From NCBI RefSeq assembly GCF_910592395.1, contig NC_088313.1, forward strand, positions 1,306,501 to 1,370,500: a stretch of DNA of 64,000 bases. The letters run 5' to 3'. The translations under genes and the position numbers were made by a program. The DNA is from Lineus longissimus (lineage: Eukaryota; Nemertea; Pilidiophora; Heteronemertea; Lineidae). The notes beneath the pieces were generated by a model. The model searched no databases and had not been told where the DNA came from. It worked only from the letters and a program-made list of their open reading frames with translations. Within the stretch, counting starts at the first letter, position 1, and every line of letters begins with the position of its first letter. This document shows, piece after piece, positions 1 to 10,556 of this stretch.

Positions 1-129
1 GAGCAAACTTTCTTCCTGACACTGCCTCCCACTGTGAGTGTGATCTATTCCTATGATGGTGATTTCTCTCGTGACAGGGATCATATGGTTCTGAGCAGCC
101 TGCCCTTGATACATAGTGCTACTTGAGGC
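1..129 (-). CDS. VWA5A: Probable further exon of the VWA5A-like gene, runs off the left edge
   Basis: From base 129 leftward the minus strand is open to the edge of the window in phase 0, the phase left by the exon ending at 1295. It follows a good acceptor (gttctcccag). The product begins [16 protein letters not shown], a Ser/Gln-rich linker of the kind found in the C-terminal part of VWA5A-like proteins. There is no strong homology here; the call rests on position, splice signal and frame. Confidence 0.45.
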
Positions 130-3100
130 CTGGGAGAACAGCTGCCTCACAAGAATAACATCCAAAGTATGGGCTCATTGGTAAACTTTCTGGAATAAAC
201 TGTATTCTTTGGGTGACATGGACATTGGGACATCATATGCACTACATTTTTAGGCACATTAACCAGCAGGTTACAAGGGTGGGATACAGTCGGATGAAAA
301 TGATAAATGTTGTCCTTAATAGAATGGTGTTCACTGATGGAGGGTCCACTGTATTGGGGAAGTCAGATTACCACATAGTGAATAGCTCTGGAAGATCAAA
401 ATGAGTCGCCCACCAGGAGAGAAATCATCAAGTGTTGAGAAACTACAAGCTTTCCTAATTAGCTGCAACATCATCTGCGCCAAAAAAATCACATACTGCT
501 TCTTTCGATACATGTACCTCTAGAGATATCCTAGAGGAAGAGAAAAAGAATAAATACTAGTTGGGGGACTACATCTCATCCACCCATGACACCAATAAGG
601 CCAGACCTTAGCAAGAAACCCTAATAAGTACATGTACACTGTAAGTAAGAAAGTATGCAAGTAAGTAAGTGAGTGAGTGAGTAAGTGAACTTGTAAGGCA
701 CTCTGCTGGATGCTTCCTCCTGGATTCGCCAAAACAGTTGCAAACAAGTCGACAATCAAGGACTGCCAGCTCAGTCCTAATTCCTTAAGAAGTCACCCTC
801 GCAGTAGGACTCATCTTGTCACTGAGTCAAGTCAAGTCATAGTTGATAAAGTAGTTCGTCGGGATGACGATTCGTGCACATGACTGGAAAGACTTGGGAG
901 ACTGGAATAACTGCCGAGAGCGTGCGGACACGCTGTTTTATATCCACGTGCAGCTTTGTCTGCACCAATCAGGGGGCAACGTTGATGCGTCTCCATCCAA
1001 TGAGGAGCCGCATCAACGCTGACGTAATTGATCACGTAATTGATCACGCTGGGGAGAATGGAGAATTATAAGTGGACCGTGGAATTTTCCACGATTTCCC
1101 ACCAGTATCTTATCTGAACCCAATTCCAATAATCCCGCACACCCAATTCCAAGAATTACACATTACAGTGCTACTCATAAGAAAGGTTTTACAATTACTA
1201 TACAACAATAAAACCCGATCTCCTGCCTAGTCTCCCTTTAAGCTTACCGATATTCCTAAAATGGCGCAAACAATTTTGAATTCAAAATGCTTACCTGATC
1301 TTCTATATCCTCTCTGGCCTGTTTTACAATTTTAGCGTTGACCTTTGAGTCCTTATCAACAGCCACAAAAGAAGTATAGTTGGAAACAATGTTTGCCGAG
1401 GTACTCAACAAAACAATGGCTTCCTTGGTTGCTGTTTTGTCATGAGGTTCTGAAAAAAAACCTCAAACAAGTCAACTCTTGATCCTGGGGGAATTCACAC
1501 GTCACGACCCCAGATCCGAGGCGACTTACCATGAATTACAGGTTTTCGAAAGAAATAAAGACCAACTCATCATACCCCAGGATCAATGGAAAGCTTGAAC
1601 TCTTAACTTTAAGATGATGTATAGGAAGTCATTAAAGTGATACTATGATGTGATTTACAACTTTGCGGAAATACGTCCGTTTTTAATTGTTGATCACAAA
1701 TGTAAAGCTCAAATTTTCCATTTTTGATGAGATTTATTATAAAATCGCTGAATGTAAACCACCGCGACCGCGAAAATGTTCATGTTGTGACGTCATCAAC
1801 GAAAACGAAAACCATCGGGCAAAATCATACTGACCACATTGCTGTAGTTCCTGTATTTTCTTCTTGGCAGCCAAACGATGAAGAGAGGTGCCCTCATTTG
1901 AATTTCCGCGGACCACTTCAAGTTCATGCGACAACTGCTTTCCTTCAACCTTCCATGAGAGCTCCACTTCTCCAGTCCCACCATCAGGTAACTGTATTAA
2001 TCAAACAAACCACAGGTTACAGAAGGCGATGGTATTTTTCTTGATCAAGGTGATAATCACACAAAAGAAATGATCACCATATGAGGGCCTGGTTCTTAGA
2101 AAGCATTGGCACTTTCCTCAAGCAGAATCCATGTACGACATTCTGTCTGGTGACAGGTTTTGATCAATCAAAACCCTCATGTGTGATATTGGCCATGCTG
2201 TCTGTGCCAAACAAGCATGATAGCTCTCTTCTGATAACTTTTTCCTACCCCAGTACAGGCCTGCTGGCAAGCTGGAAAATCCTGCCTGATTATCGGTGGC
2301 CTGCTGAATTGATTCTCAAGGCTGAAGTTGATGTGAACTCACTTGTTCCTTCAGCAATCCAAACATGATGAGTTTCTGTCCACTGAAGATTTCTGGTACT
2401 TCTTTAGGAATCGAGACCGCTGTATTCTCCCCTTGAAGTTTCCAGTTCAATTTTACATCAGATGTGTAATCTTGTCGGGCCTGTTTCAGGATGCTCATTA
2501 CCTGTGAACAGAAAGTACCAGTATTCCTGTTAATCATTACGCTCCCAGCTACACACAGGACTAAATATGTTGCTGAATTTTATCATCATCGATATCAATG
2601 CAATGCAGCCATATGGCAGTTGTGGCACACTATTCTGTTCTTCCTCTTCTTCTTCAGCGTTCGCTCTGCACTTTGAGGGGTCATTCTCCTAGGAGTAATC
2701 CTCCTCCAAGGCGGGATGAGCGTATCCTGCGTGCCACTACGGTAAGGCGCCAATTGGGTTTATTGGCCTAGTGGTCAGACTTTGGCGAGAGAGATAGAGT
2801 CCACGCAAGCTACTCATGTTTCTCACTTGGTGGGGTCTTAGCTTGCCTTGGCATAGACACCAGGTACAAGGAACCTCGGTTTTGAGTCTCATTCGAAGGA
2901 CTGTGAAGAGCCAGGAATTTTAGTTCCTTGAAAGCCACGCCGGTTCATCCAGACATACGATCCTGGGTTCTCCCCGGGCCCTATTGCGTGGTGGCCAGCA
3001 GTGTAAACCACTAGGCCATGAGGCTCCGTACTATTCTGTTCAACATGACCTTAAATCTATAAATCCCTATCGATGCATACACTGTTCCCTTACCTTGACA

Positions 3101-6100
3101 TGCTTGAGGAGAGAACAGTTTTTACCAGAACTAATTCAACCTCTAACTCAACAATGCCTTTCATACCCTTGTCATGAGCTTAGTTTCAATATTTCTTGAT
3201 TGCTCATTCCTTTTTGGCATGCCGGCATACAACTTACTTTACTCTGCAACTTGTCTGATTTTTGGACGAACTCGCACGTGCCCCTACCAGCTCTGGCCAC
3301 ACCTTTCACCAAGGCAGTAGACGCCCCTTCCCCAATGCCAAAGGTGAACACACTGTGATAGATGAAAGAAAACAATTACAGTGGAACCTCCCTTAGCGGA
3401 CACTTCTCTATTAAGGACGACCTCTCTATTGAGGACACTAGTTTTGGTCCCAAATTAGTTGTTTCCATTCAATTTGACCTCTCTAATCAGGACACCTCTC
3501 TATTAAGGACAGCACTCTTCAGTCCTGAGGGTGTCCTTACTAGAGAGGTTCTACTGTAATATGATTGTAAAAATTAATCATTTCTCAACAGTTACCGAGT
3601 GACCTGGCAGATAACAGGCAGTCATCACCTGAATTGGCCAAATACAACCTTTTAAGTCCTAATTTGGAAGAAATCTACCATATTTCTAACAACAATAATA
3701 TACATGTATATTGGAGGTCACAATGATATTGGAAACAAATATCGGGGTCTCTCACTCCCTAAATCGTTGGTGTCAGCCCAGGTTAGTCCACTATCACAAG
3801 TGATAGAATGGGTTTCTACGGGGTCTCCAGTTTCCTCCTACTTTATATCACAAATCGCCCATCATTGTTCACAAAGCCAATATGTCCAAATGAACCACAG
3901 TTTTCTCAACGGGATAGCATTTCTTCTACTAATGCCGTCACAAGGCAGCTCTGTGATTCAACAAAGAAGGAGAGGAAAGATTCACATCAATTTCTGTAAC
4001 TGGACATCTCACCGAGTGTTATCAGCATTTTTCTTGACCAGCTTGATAATTTTGTCGGTTCCTCCGGTATCTCCGTCAGTCAGCAAGAAGATCTGATAAA
4101 AAAAAACAAAATTGATTGTAGAAGTCTAAACAAAGAACCAATGCGGTGCTGATCCAGTTGGCCAGTATCAAACAGTCAACCCCACTTGCTTTCAGGTTTC
4201 AAATACAAGGTGGGGGCTGACCTCAGGGTGATTGAAGCGGAATGCTTACAGACTATGAGGCTTCTTGAAGAATCTGTCTCAGCAGGTAGCCCTGGTGAAA
4301 CTAGTTTAACTCCTCTCAGGTTTTTTTTTTTTTTTTTTTTTTTATATTTTACTCTTTATTAACAACAGAACATACATATACAGGTACAACAGTACAATGA
4401 TACAGGAGCTGTTTTTATTTATTTTACAATCCTGCCCTGCCCTATTACCCCCCACCCACCCACCCACCCACCCACCCACACACCCACCCACTTCCACCAA
4501 TAACACCATCTTTCAGTCTGTCCTACTCAAATCTGGCTGTCCTGTCCATATTTATCAGTTCAGGTTTTATTATTTTTAAAAGTCTCATTCAAAGAGCCAG
4601 GAATTCTAGTTGCTTGAAAGCCACACTGGTTCATCCAGGAATACAATCATGGTTCTACCCGGGATTGAACCTGGCGTGGTAGCCAGCAGTGTTAACCAAT
4701 GACTACTACAGGCTATGAGGCTATTCTTACCATTCTCATATTTGTGACCCGCTCTACCAAAACTAGGCGCTTGTCGCATCTGAACTCGACAGGTTGATAC
4801 GGACTTGTTGTTCATTTCCCTATTGTAGACCTTTTGTGAAATGTGACCAAATCAGTTTGTAATAGATTTCACAAAAGGTCTACAACAGGGAAATGAACAA
4901 CAAATCCGTATCAACCTGTCGAGTTCAGATGCGACAAGCGCCTAGTTTTGGTAGAGCGAGTCACATTTGTGACCTACCACAGCAAGAGGAGGTGCATGTC
5001 ACACAGAAAATGAGCCGTAATGACACCAGGAGATAACGGAAGAAATTGGATGAACTCAGATTTCACAAAAGGCAGACAACAGTGTAATGCACAACCAGTC
5101 GGCATCAATCTGCCAAGCTCAGAGCGACATGCACAAAGGGTTTCGTTGTGATGGGTTGCATTTATACCTGTCTTGGATGCCCATCTTTGCAGGGTGACCG
5201 ATAAATATTCTCAAGGGGTTCGTACATCTCTGTTCCTCTAAAATCGGCTTTCATATCTTTTTGCAGGGACAAGGCGGTCTTTAGGTTGGCCTCATTATAG
5301 GTTGCGCTTCCTCTGAAATGAAAAACGATCATCAGTCGGTGTTAATTTGTCACAGCAAAGGTCAATCATCCCATCATATGGGGACCGGGCCTTTTCTGTG
5401 GCGGCACCGGCGATGTGGAACGAGTTGCCTTTGGGGCCGACGTTTTGCACTGACATCAACATCTTTAAATCAAATATAAAGACTCTGCTCTTTAAAAGAG
5501 CCTTCTGTAAAGCGCCTTGAGCGGGACTAGTGCCTGGATACGTGCGCTATAACAAGTTGCATTATTATTATTATTATTTAAAAAAAAGTAAGATATTTAA
5601 TGTAAACCATGAATATGCGCAGGCAAATTTTAGCTCAGTGGTCTTTACTGTTAGCAAATGTGTCACCTTTGTTGACGGACAACGGACAGTGCCGACACGG
5701 TGAATTAAGATGTTATCATGGTCAAGATCATTTCAACCTGCTCACTATGGTAATCACATTTGAAAAATTGACACACATTTTAGTACATCTTGTTACTTAC
5801 TGCTTGAATAAGAATTCAAACCTGCTCCCAAAACTGACAACGTTGAAATAGCATCCCACTGGCAAACTCTTTAGGAACAGTAACAAGGTTGCACTAGCAC
5901 TAGCAATTTTGGATCCACTCATGCTACCTGAAATGACATTTTTTAAAAAGTCAGAAGAAACAATTTTCAGCAACAAAGGACCAACAATCACATCTGCTAT
6001 GCTGCCAATTTGACAGTTCTTCGCACCGGGCTGTACTAAGATGCAGCAGGATGCTCACAAGTGAAAATGAAGGAAAAGGACAACCCTAGCCGAAATCTTT

Positions 6101-9100
6101 TGAAGAGCTCTCACCCGATCTGTCAACGACGAAGATGTATTCTCCATGGTTTGTGATGCCATCTGGAGACTCGGGGAAGAAGTTCAACATCACAATGTCT
6201 TGTTTCATGAATCCACCTGCAAGTGAATAAAGACCGATAGAGTCACACTGGTCTCGGCGTGAGGTCGACATTTTTTAGCTCTGCATCTCTCTGTTCCCAG
6301 GAGTAAATGGTACCCATCAGGCAGAGATGGCCAAATGTGAAATGCCAGTCTTGAGAGTGCAGAATACAAGCATCTTGGACATTTGATACTCCCCGGGAAG
6401 TTGAACTTGAATCAGAAATGTACATAGGTGAACTATCGACAATTGACATCCCTTAAATCTTGTCACTGGTGCCTCAGTGGCACGGTAATGATGCGCTACC
6501 CAGCGTGTCAGTTTGGCGTAAGTCGCACGTATAGTCGCGAAACATAGAGATAACTGCGTCACCGGTGAGATAACTGCGTCACTGCGTCATTGGAGCACAA
6601 CTTGCGCGTACATTGCCTGTAACTGACGTGAAGCAGGAAGGATGTCAATTGTGACTAGGACTGAAGGCACTTACTCGCTTCTGTGCATCCAGCCTCATAA
6701 ATTGCCTGGGGTATGTGCATATCCTTGTAGAAGATATTCAACGTAAGATCAGAGTAAGACTTGCTCTCTTCACTGAACTTTACCTTCAAAGTATAATTTG
6801 TTCCATGATTATTTGGAAAATAATTAACTGCAAATAGCAAAACATTACAAAACAGCATTGAATGCGGGAAACTGCACAGCTTTCAAAGGCACTAATTTTA
6901 CCATCTTTACTGGCATTGTCACCCAACTGGAGATTTCTGGAGGTATGGAGTCCACTACATGTTACTGTTCAACTATGCGAGATGTTTTACAAGACCTAGC
7001 ATATACAGTCAGGTAGGACCATGACTAAAAGTCTCATTCGACTGACCCTCATTCATTTATTTCATGTTGAGCCGCAATCTTGTCGTAAAGAGGCAGAAAG
7101 TTTAGGTCCTTGAAAACGACGCCAGTTCATCCAAAAATCAATCTTGGGTGTTCTTTTTGAGGGTAGTGTAAATATTTTAGGAGATATTATGTGGAAATTT
7201 CAATTCAAGTGTTCGTTTACTTTTGACCGAGGCGTAAACATACACTTGCGAATGCAAAAAAACAACAACACTGAGAAAATGCCTACGTGCGTAAAGTTGC
7301 GAAAACACCCCTAAATTAGGTTCAAACTTTCACGATCATGCATTGCCCCAATAGGCAATCTTCGATGTGACCTAATTTGCAGACGTTTGACATGCTCTTT
7401 TATACATCAAAAGAGACAAATTCAAAGAATGAAATAACTCACTTCTAAGTCTTGTTGTGGTCGTCTGACAAACATTCCGGAATATGATCATGTCTCATTC
7501 TGTGACATATTTGGCATCATACAAAAAAATATCTTCATTGTAACCATTTAAATAAATAGTCACCGCGTTAACATTCACAAATCATGAACTTTATACAAGT
7601 TGTCTATTTCGAAAAGTTTCATTACAAAACGTATTCATCATTTATGGCTCCGCAAAAAAACGGTCTATGTACCTGTTGTTATCTCCAGTCATGAAAGCTG
7701 TCAATGGGAAATAATACAGTCTTTCCTCTGACTTGATATACTGGTCACAGGAATGACCTCTTGTCTGATCCCGAGGACAACAGAGCCATTCCTCAAATGA
7801 ACAAATGATGAATACGAACGATCTAAAAGGATGTGTTTAGCAAAATAAGTGTAAACGTTTGAAATATCCGAGGATAGGAAAATACCAAGGCACTATTTGA
7901 AATTATTTAGAAATCAAATCATCATGACAGCCATTTCGTTTCTACCTGTTTTTACTGATGAAGTAGATAACGTCTGCTTTAATAGCCATTCGTCTGGTTG
8001 TGAAAAAAAGCAAGAGGATGGGGGACCAGACTAAAACAGATTCTGAGGAAGAAAATGTCAAGATTTAGTGATCTGAAAACATTGCTGGTCAAGATGGAAA
8101 ACGACCCCACCAAATCAGAAACATGAGCAGATTGGGTGGACTCCCCACTCCCTGGCTGAAAGGCCCCGGGCAATATGGTCGAAATGATAAGCGCGTCCCA
8201 GTATAAAAAAGATGAATCAGAATAATCAAACAAAACAGATACTACCTCAGCTTTAGTCTGCTCATCCTTGTAATCAACTTGAATTTGGTGAGTATCGGAG
8301 ACTATTGCTGTGATCTTGTTTTCAGCAGCTGCAAACACGCTAGCCTTCAGGGAAAATTTGTACGACACAGTCTTCTCGGCTGTATTATAAGCAAAAATGC
8401 TGCACGTTAAATATTTATAATCCTGTGTTGTAAGACCTATGACAGCACTAGGACTCAAGATTCATGGCTACAATGTGTCTCAGCCTGCTACATGTATAGG
8501 AACCGATTTACTCCTTGGAAGCAAGTAGGATTAAGTGCCTTGCTCAAGGACACCAAGACGGAACAGCCATGATCCTTCCAAGTGTCACATCCATGACCTC
8601 CAGATTATGAGCCCGGTGCTCCAATTACTATGCCACAAGTATTAAGCTTTCTCGTGCTTGTCCGGGAGTGTTAACAATTGCACAAAAGAGATTCACCGCT
8701 GCTGAGAGTTTACTTTAAAGACGTTGACATTGACCTTCCATGGGTCGAACTCCAAGCGTGATAGAACTGATTGGCAAAGCAAAATTTATGGAATCATTTA
8801 GAGTTTACTTTCAAGAGAAAGAAAAGTCTTATCGACCTACCCCAAGTTGAACTCTCAGGAACACCATAGCGCGGGTTCAACACAGTTGGCAAGACGAACT
8901 TCAGGGAATCATCAACCTCTATGGGTAACTCGACCACATACGAAAACTTTATTTCCGCAACTTTCTTCGGTGGAAGATTTCCGATGATGATACGGAAGAC
9001 ATCGGAGGTTTTTTCTTCATTCATCAGGAATGCTGTGTGACCAGTTTCAACTGCTGTGTCATATGTTTGTTGTGCCTGAAAGATGAAAATCCGCAAATTT

Positions 9101-10408
9101 TGAAAATAAACATTCGAAAAGTTTACACTATCTGTTCCATTGGACAATGCCATGTGCACAGTCATGTGGCTTTAGGCAGTCTCTTAGGCATCCCTGCACC
9201 AGTAGCAGGCTCTTAGGCATCCCTGCACCAGTAGTTTGGCGATGACATTCGTGTGCACTACTGAAAACAAATCCAACTCCAGTTTGATTTATTGTCTGTA
9301 GTGCACACCGATAACTAAAGTGACTGTCTAAAGTAATGTGACAGTGATCCGCTTGCTTTTGTGACAAGAGGTCACAAATGGAGGTCTAATGACTTTTTCG
9401 ACATAACACCAAACTTACCTCCTCCTTAGTCTGACATTCACCAATGATAACTCTGCCATCGATTTCTGCTTGGAAATGATAGACGGCGCTCTGTTCGTCC
9501 ATTGGAAAAACGAACGCAGACTCAATTGCTTCTGACTCTTGATGCCTGTAGGTCAAGGTCGATGTGACATCAGCGACAAAGCCTTTGACACTTATATCTA
9601 CTGATGCCGATTCGAGAGGTACTGCAAAGAAAAATATTTGTTTCTCAAGTGCACACTTGCATCCTCTAAACCAGACAGATGTGTTTTATCAACTTTGATA
9701 ACGAAAACACCTGTTGTCATGGAGTGTGTAACGCAGTATAGAATAGTGTTTGAGTTTTCAAGTCTGGCCCTGTGTACAACGTAACATGTTTTTTGGAAGG
9801 ACTGTCATGATGGCAGACACATCTTTCTAAAATACTATCCACCGCATCTAAAAGTTGAAACCAACTGCAATAAGGCTAAAAGCAAACTTTTTGTATGCAT
9901 TCACCTTTTGCACAGTAGGCTCAGTGTATATTTCATGTAAAGGTAAAGTTAAGTTTGTTTATCATAGTGTCACCCCAATGATAGGGCCAGCCAGGTTTTT
10001 GGTTTATCCTCGAGACACTGTATGATATGCATAAGAACAACCTTACACCGTTATATATGAAGGGGTTAAAAGCTGCACACAGCTCAATATGTAGCATAGG
10101 TTGAGCACAGTGGATAGAGGGTATGTCAAATCTGACTAGGACTGTATACAAGTAGACTTGTTTTTCTCAAACTTGTTTTGATTTAAAAAAAAATCAAATG
10201 TCGGTGAGGCAAGTGACCTGACTTCATCAATGCCAAGGTTTCGTCTTCTTCAGTAAATCCAAAACATAACCAAACCCATTTTTAGATGTAGGCTGAGGCT
10301 ATTGAGAAGTGATGCCTCCAAAGTGCTATAATTACCTTTTATTTCTTGCATTCTCCATCTGCCTTGTCCCTTCTTGTAAACAAGACCGAAGGCATCATTG
10401 GAATCCAT
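1..10408 (-). CDS. VWA5A: VWA5A-like protein (VIT + VWA domains), 3' end off window
   Basis: Spliced minus-strand gene. Coding exons, 5' to 3': 10408-10336, 9621-9419, 9075-8841, 8379-8246, 6783-6675, 6216-6115, 5927-5801, 5312-5168, 4092-4013, 3352-3238, 2501-2343, 1991-1835, 1449-1295, and a probable exon from 129 leftward. Every junction is AG/GT and every phase agrees, giving 598 codons before the last exon. The order is that of vertebrate VWA5A (BCSC-1): a short N-terminal stretch, VIT domain (about residues 25-165), a beta-rich linker, then a VWA domain (about 279-441) with MIDAS residues D283, S285, S287, T355 and D382 (TDG), and C-terminal blocks containing HRLAAK. No signal peptide or membrane segment is visible, which fits an intracellular protein, unlike the secreted ITIH proteins that share VIT+VWA. 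The family has been linked to growth control, but the molecular role is unclear. The start is the only Met after an acceptor-like AG at 10428. A VWA5B-type paralogue is the main alternative. Confidence 0.88.
640..1260. other. Intron 13 of the VWA5A-like gene: short repeats only
   Basis: A gtaagtaagtgagtgag microsatellite lies at 648-686. An inverted repeat gttgatgcg / cgcatcaac (981-989, 1009-1017) and two and a half copies of a 12-14 bp unit acgtaattgatc (1022-1049) follow. No coding signal is seen. Confidence 0.5.
1295..2501 (-). CDS. VWA5A: C-terminal exons of the VWA5A-like gene (three exons)
   Basis: Exons 2501-2343, 1991-1835 and 1449-1295 follow the VWA domain. They contain [42 protein letters not shown] and [11 protein letters not shown], matching in order the region of VWA5A after the VWA domain, including its conserved RLAAK and SFTAFIAI blocks. 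Phases run 0, 1, 0. The donor of the middle exon is the less usual G/gtcagt, chosen because it is the one that keeps the frame into the next exon (GAACCTCATG). Confidence 0.85.
2745..3040 (-). repeat. tRNA-derived SINE with tRNA-like A-box at both ends
   Basis: On the minus strand the right end reads CATGGCCTAGTGGTTTACAC, a tRNA-like A-box head, followed by a middle region with a GAACCGGCGTGGCTTTCAAG core. The left end, on the plus strand, begins TTGGCCTAGTGGTCAGAC, so the same head sequence is present inverted at the far end. Two partial copies sharing the middle core lie at 4582-4725 and 7025-7150 in other introns of the same gene, all in the same orientation. Confidence 0.6.
3238..6216 (-). 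CDS. VWA5A: VWA-domain exons of the VWA5A-like gene (five exons)
   Basis: Exons 6216-6115, 5927-5801, 5312-5168, 4092-4013 and 3352-3238 build a von Willebrand factor A fold. The metal-ion-dependent adhesion site is split by an intron: DRSG ends the first exon and GSMS starts the second, forming DxSxS. The later MIDAS Thr lies in [10 protein letters not shown] and the Asp in LLTDGD. Family-specific blocks [22 protein letters not shown] and [16 protein letters not shown] match VWA5A closely. All MIDAS residues are kept, so metal and ligand binding should be intact. The introns carry a LINE end, a fold-back element, a SINE fragment and a MITE. Confidence 0.92.
3379..3556. mobile_element. pogo/Tigger-type MITE, 178 bp, with TA target duplication
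   Basis: Ends are CAGTGGAACCTCCCTTAGCG and, read inward from the right, CAGTAGAACCTCTCTAGTAA; both are flanked by TA. CAGTGGAACC ends with TA duplications are typical of pogo/Tigger elements of the Tc1/mariner superfamily. There is no transposase. The interior repeats the word ctctattaaggaca several times. It lies in a VWA5A-like intron only 27 nt upstream of the exon at 3352-3238, where it may overlap the branch-point region. Confidence 0.8.
4321..4380 (-). repeat. Retroposed poly(A) 3' end
   Basis: A run of 23 T on the plus strand is followed by tatattttactctttatt. On the minus strand this is an AATAAA signal followed about 20 nt later by a long A tail, the signature of a reverse-transcribed transcript inserted in minus orientation. 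The source sequence to the right is too degraded to name. Confidence 0.5.
4448..4490. repeat. (CCCA)n microsatellite
   Basis: About ten cccaccca units. The proline/threonine/histidine reading frame through it is low-complexity and not a gene. Confidence 0.8.
4582..4725 (-). repeat. Partial copy of the 2745-3040 SINE
   Basis: It shares gtctcattcaaagagccagg, the tgaaagccac..ggttcatcc core and the gccagcagtgttaacca..ggctatgaggct head with the copy at 2745-3040, at perhaps 80% identity by eye. The left portion is missing. Confidence 0.6.
4744..4964. repeat. Fold-back element, 99 bp arms, 23 bp loop
   Basis: The left arm 4744-4842 and right arm 4866-4964 are near-perfect reverse complements (only a few mismatches). 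The outer arm words are gtgacccgctctaccaaaac and gttttggtagagcgagtcac. The transcript would fold into a very long hairpin. A diverged third copy of the right arm, in the same orientation, lies at 5059-5134. Confidence 0.85.
5059..5134. repeat. Diverged third copy of the fold-back arm
   Basis: gatttcacaaaaggcagaca matches gatttcacaaaaggtctaca of the right arm of the 4744-4964 element, and similarity continues to gcgacatgcac. It is clearly older than the two matched arms. Confidence 0.6.
5362..5580 (+). pseudogene. 5'-truncated LINE, last reverse-transcriptase ORF residues and 3' tail
   Basis: The plus strand encodes [20 protein letters not shown] then [23 protein letters not shown] and a stop at 5518-5520. 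This is the usual C-terminal end of CR1/L2-type non-LTR retrotransposon polyproteins. It is followed by gcgccttgagcgggactag, a gtgcgctataacaag word and an (ATT)n tail ending near 5578, a typical 3' end for these LINEs. Only about 50 codons remain, so this is a dead fragment. It lies in a VWA5A-like intron, opposite to the gene. Confidence 0.8.
7025..7150 (-). repeat. Partial, older copy of the 2745-3040 SINE
   Basis: Shares aaaagtctcattcga, the ggtccttgaaaacgacgcca..gttcatcc core and an atcttgggtgttc end with the other two copies. The tRNA-like head is missing. Confidence 0.45.
8465..8640 (-). repeat. tRNA-derived SINE with the 'CCTTGAGCAAGGCACTTAA' core
   Basis: On the minus strand a tRNA-like head runs TGGCATAGTAATTGGAGC, GGGCTCATAATCTGGAGG (anticodon loop CTCATAA as in tRNA-Met), then a decayed B-box. 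Downstream is TGTCCTTGAGCAAGGCACTT, a core found in SINEs across many marine animals. It sits between the VIT exons and the linker exon of the VWA5A-like gene. Confidence 0.65.
8841..9621 (-). CDS. VWA5A: VIT-domain exons of the VWA5A-like gene (two exons)
   Basis: Exons 9621-9419 and 9075-8841 encode the vault-protein inter-alpha-trypsin (VIT) domain. Visible family marks are [12 protein letters not shown], the [14 protein letters not shown] strand, the IDGRVIIGE turn, a [14 protein letters not shown] helix, the [14 protein letters not shown] strand and the closing [12 protein letters not shown]. The first exon is joined in phase 0 to the second, which ends in phase 1. The intron between them holds a fold-back element with a 28 bp internal duplication (9157-9347), only about 80 nt from the acceptor at 9076. 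Confidence 0.9.
9157..9347. repeat. Fold-back element with internal 28 bp duplication
   Basis: Outer words cacagtcatgtggctttagg and, inverted, cactgtcacattactttaga pair; inner words gtgtgcactac and gtagtgcacac pair. Only the left arm carries a direct duplication of ctcttaggcatccctgcacc (about 9180-9235). The arms are diverged, so the insertion is old. Confidence 0.6.
10336..10408 (-). CDS. VWA5A: First coding exon of the VWA5A-like gene
   Basis: This 73 nt exon encodes 24 residues beginning [13 protein letters not shown] and ends in phase 1 at a consensus donor (AAAAG/gtaat). The G left over completes a GTA codon with the next exon, joining directly into the VIT motif [10 protein letters not shown]. 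Vertebrate VWA5A also has a short N-terminal leader ending just before VPL. A CAG 19 nt upstream of the ATG could be an acceptor, so a 5'UTR exon further right is likely; its pyrimidine tract is weak. Longer in-frame upstream Met codons exist but lie beyond that acceptor. Confidence 0.75.
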
Positions 10409-10556
10409 GACGATGAAGAAGTAGACTCTGCACCAGGTTGTTGGTCTGGAATTCATTATAATAAGTTTAAGATACATAGTACAACCTCTCTATTGTGGAC
10501 ACCCATTGGACTGAGTGTTGGTGACAGTGTTTTCTTTGAAGGAGATGATGCACTAA

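Noticed and set aside
1724-2044. 106-codon plus-strand ORF
   Set aside because: It is the shadow of the VWA5A-like exon 1991-1835 on the other strand.
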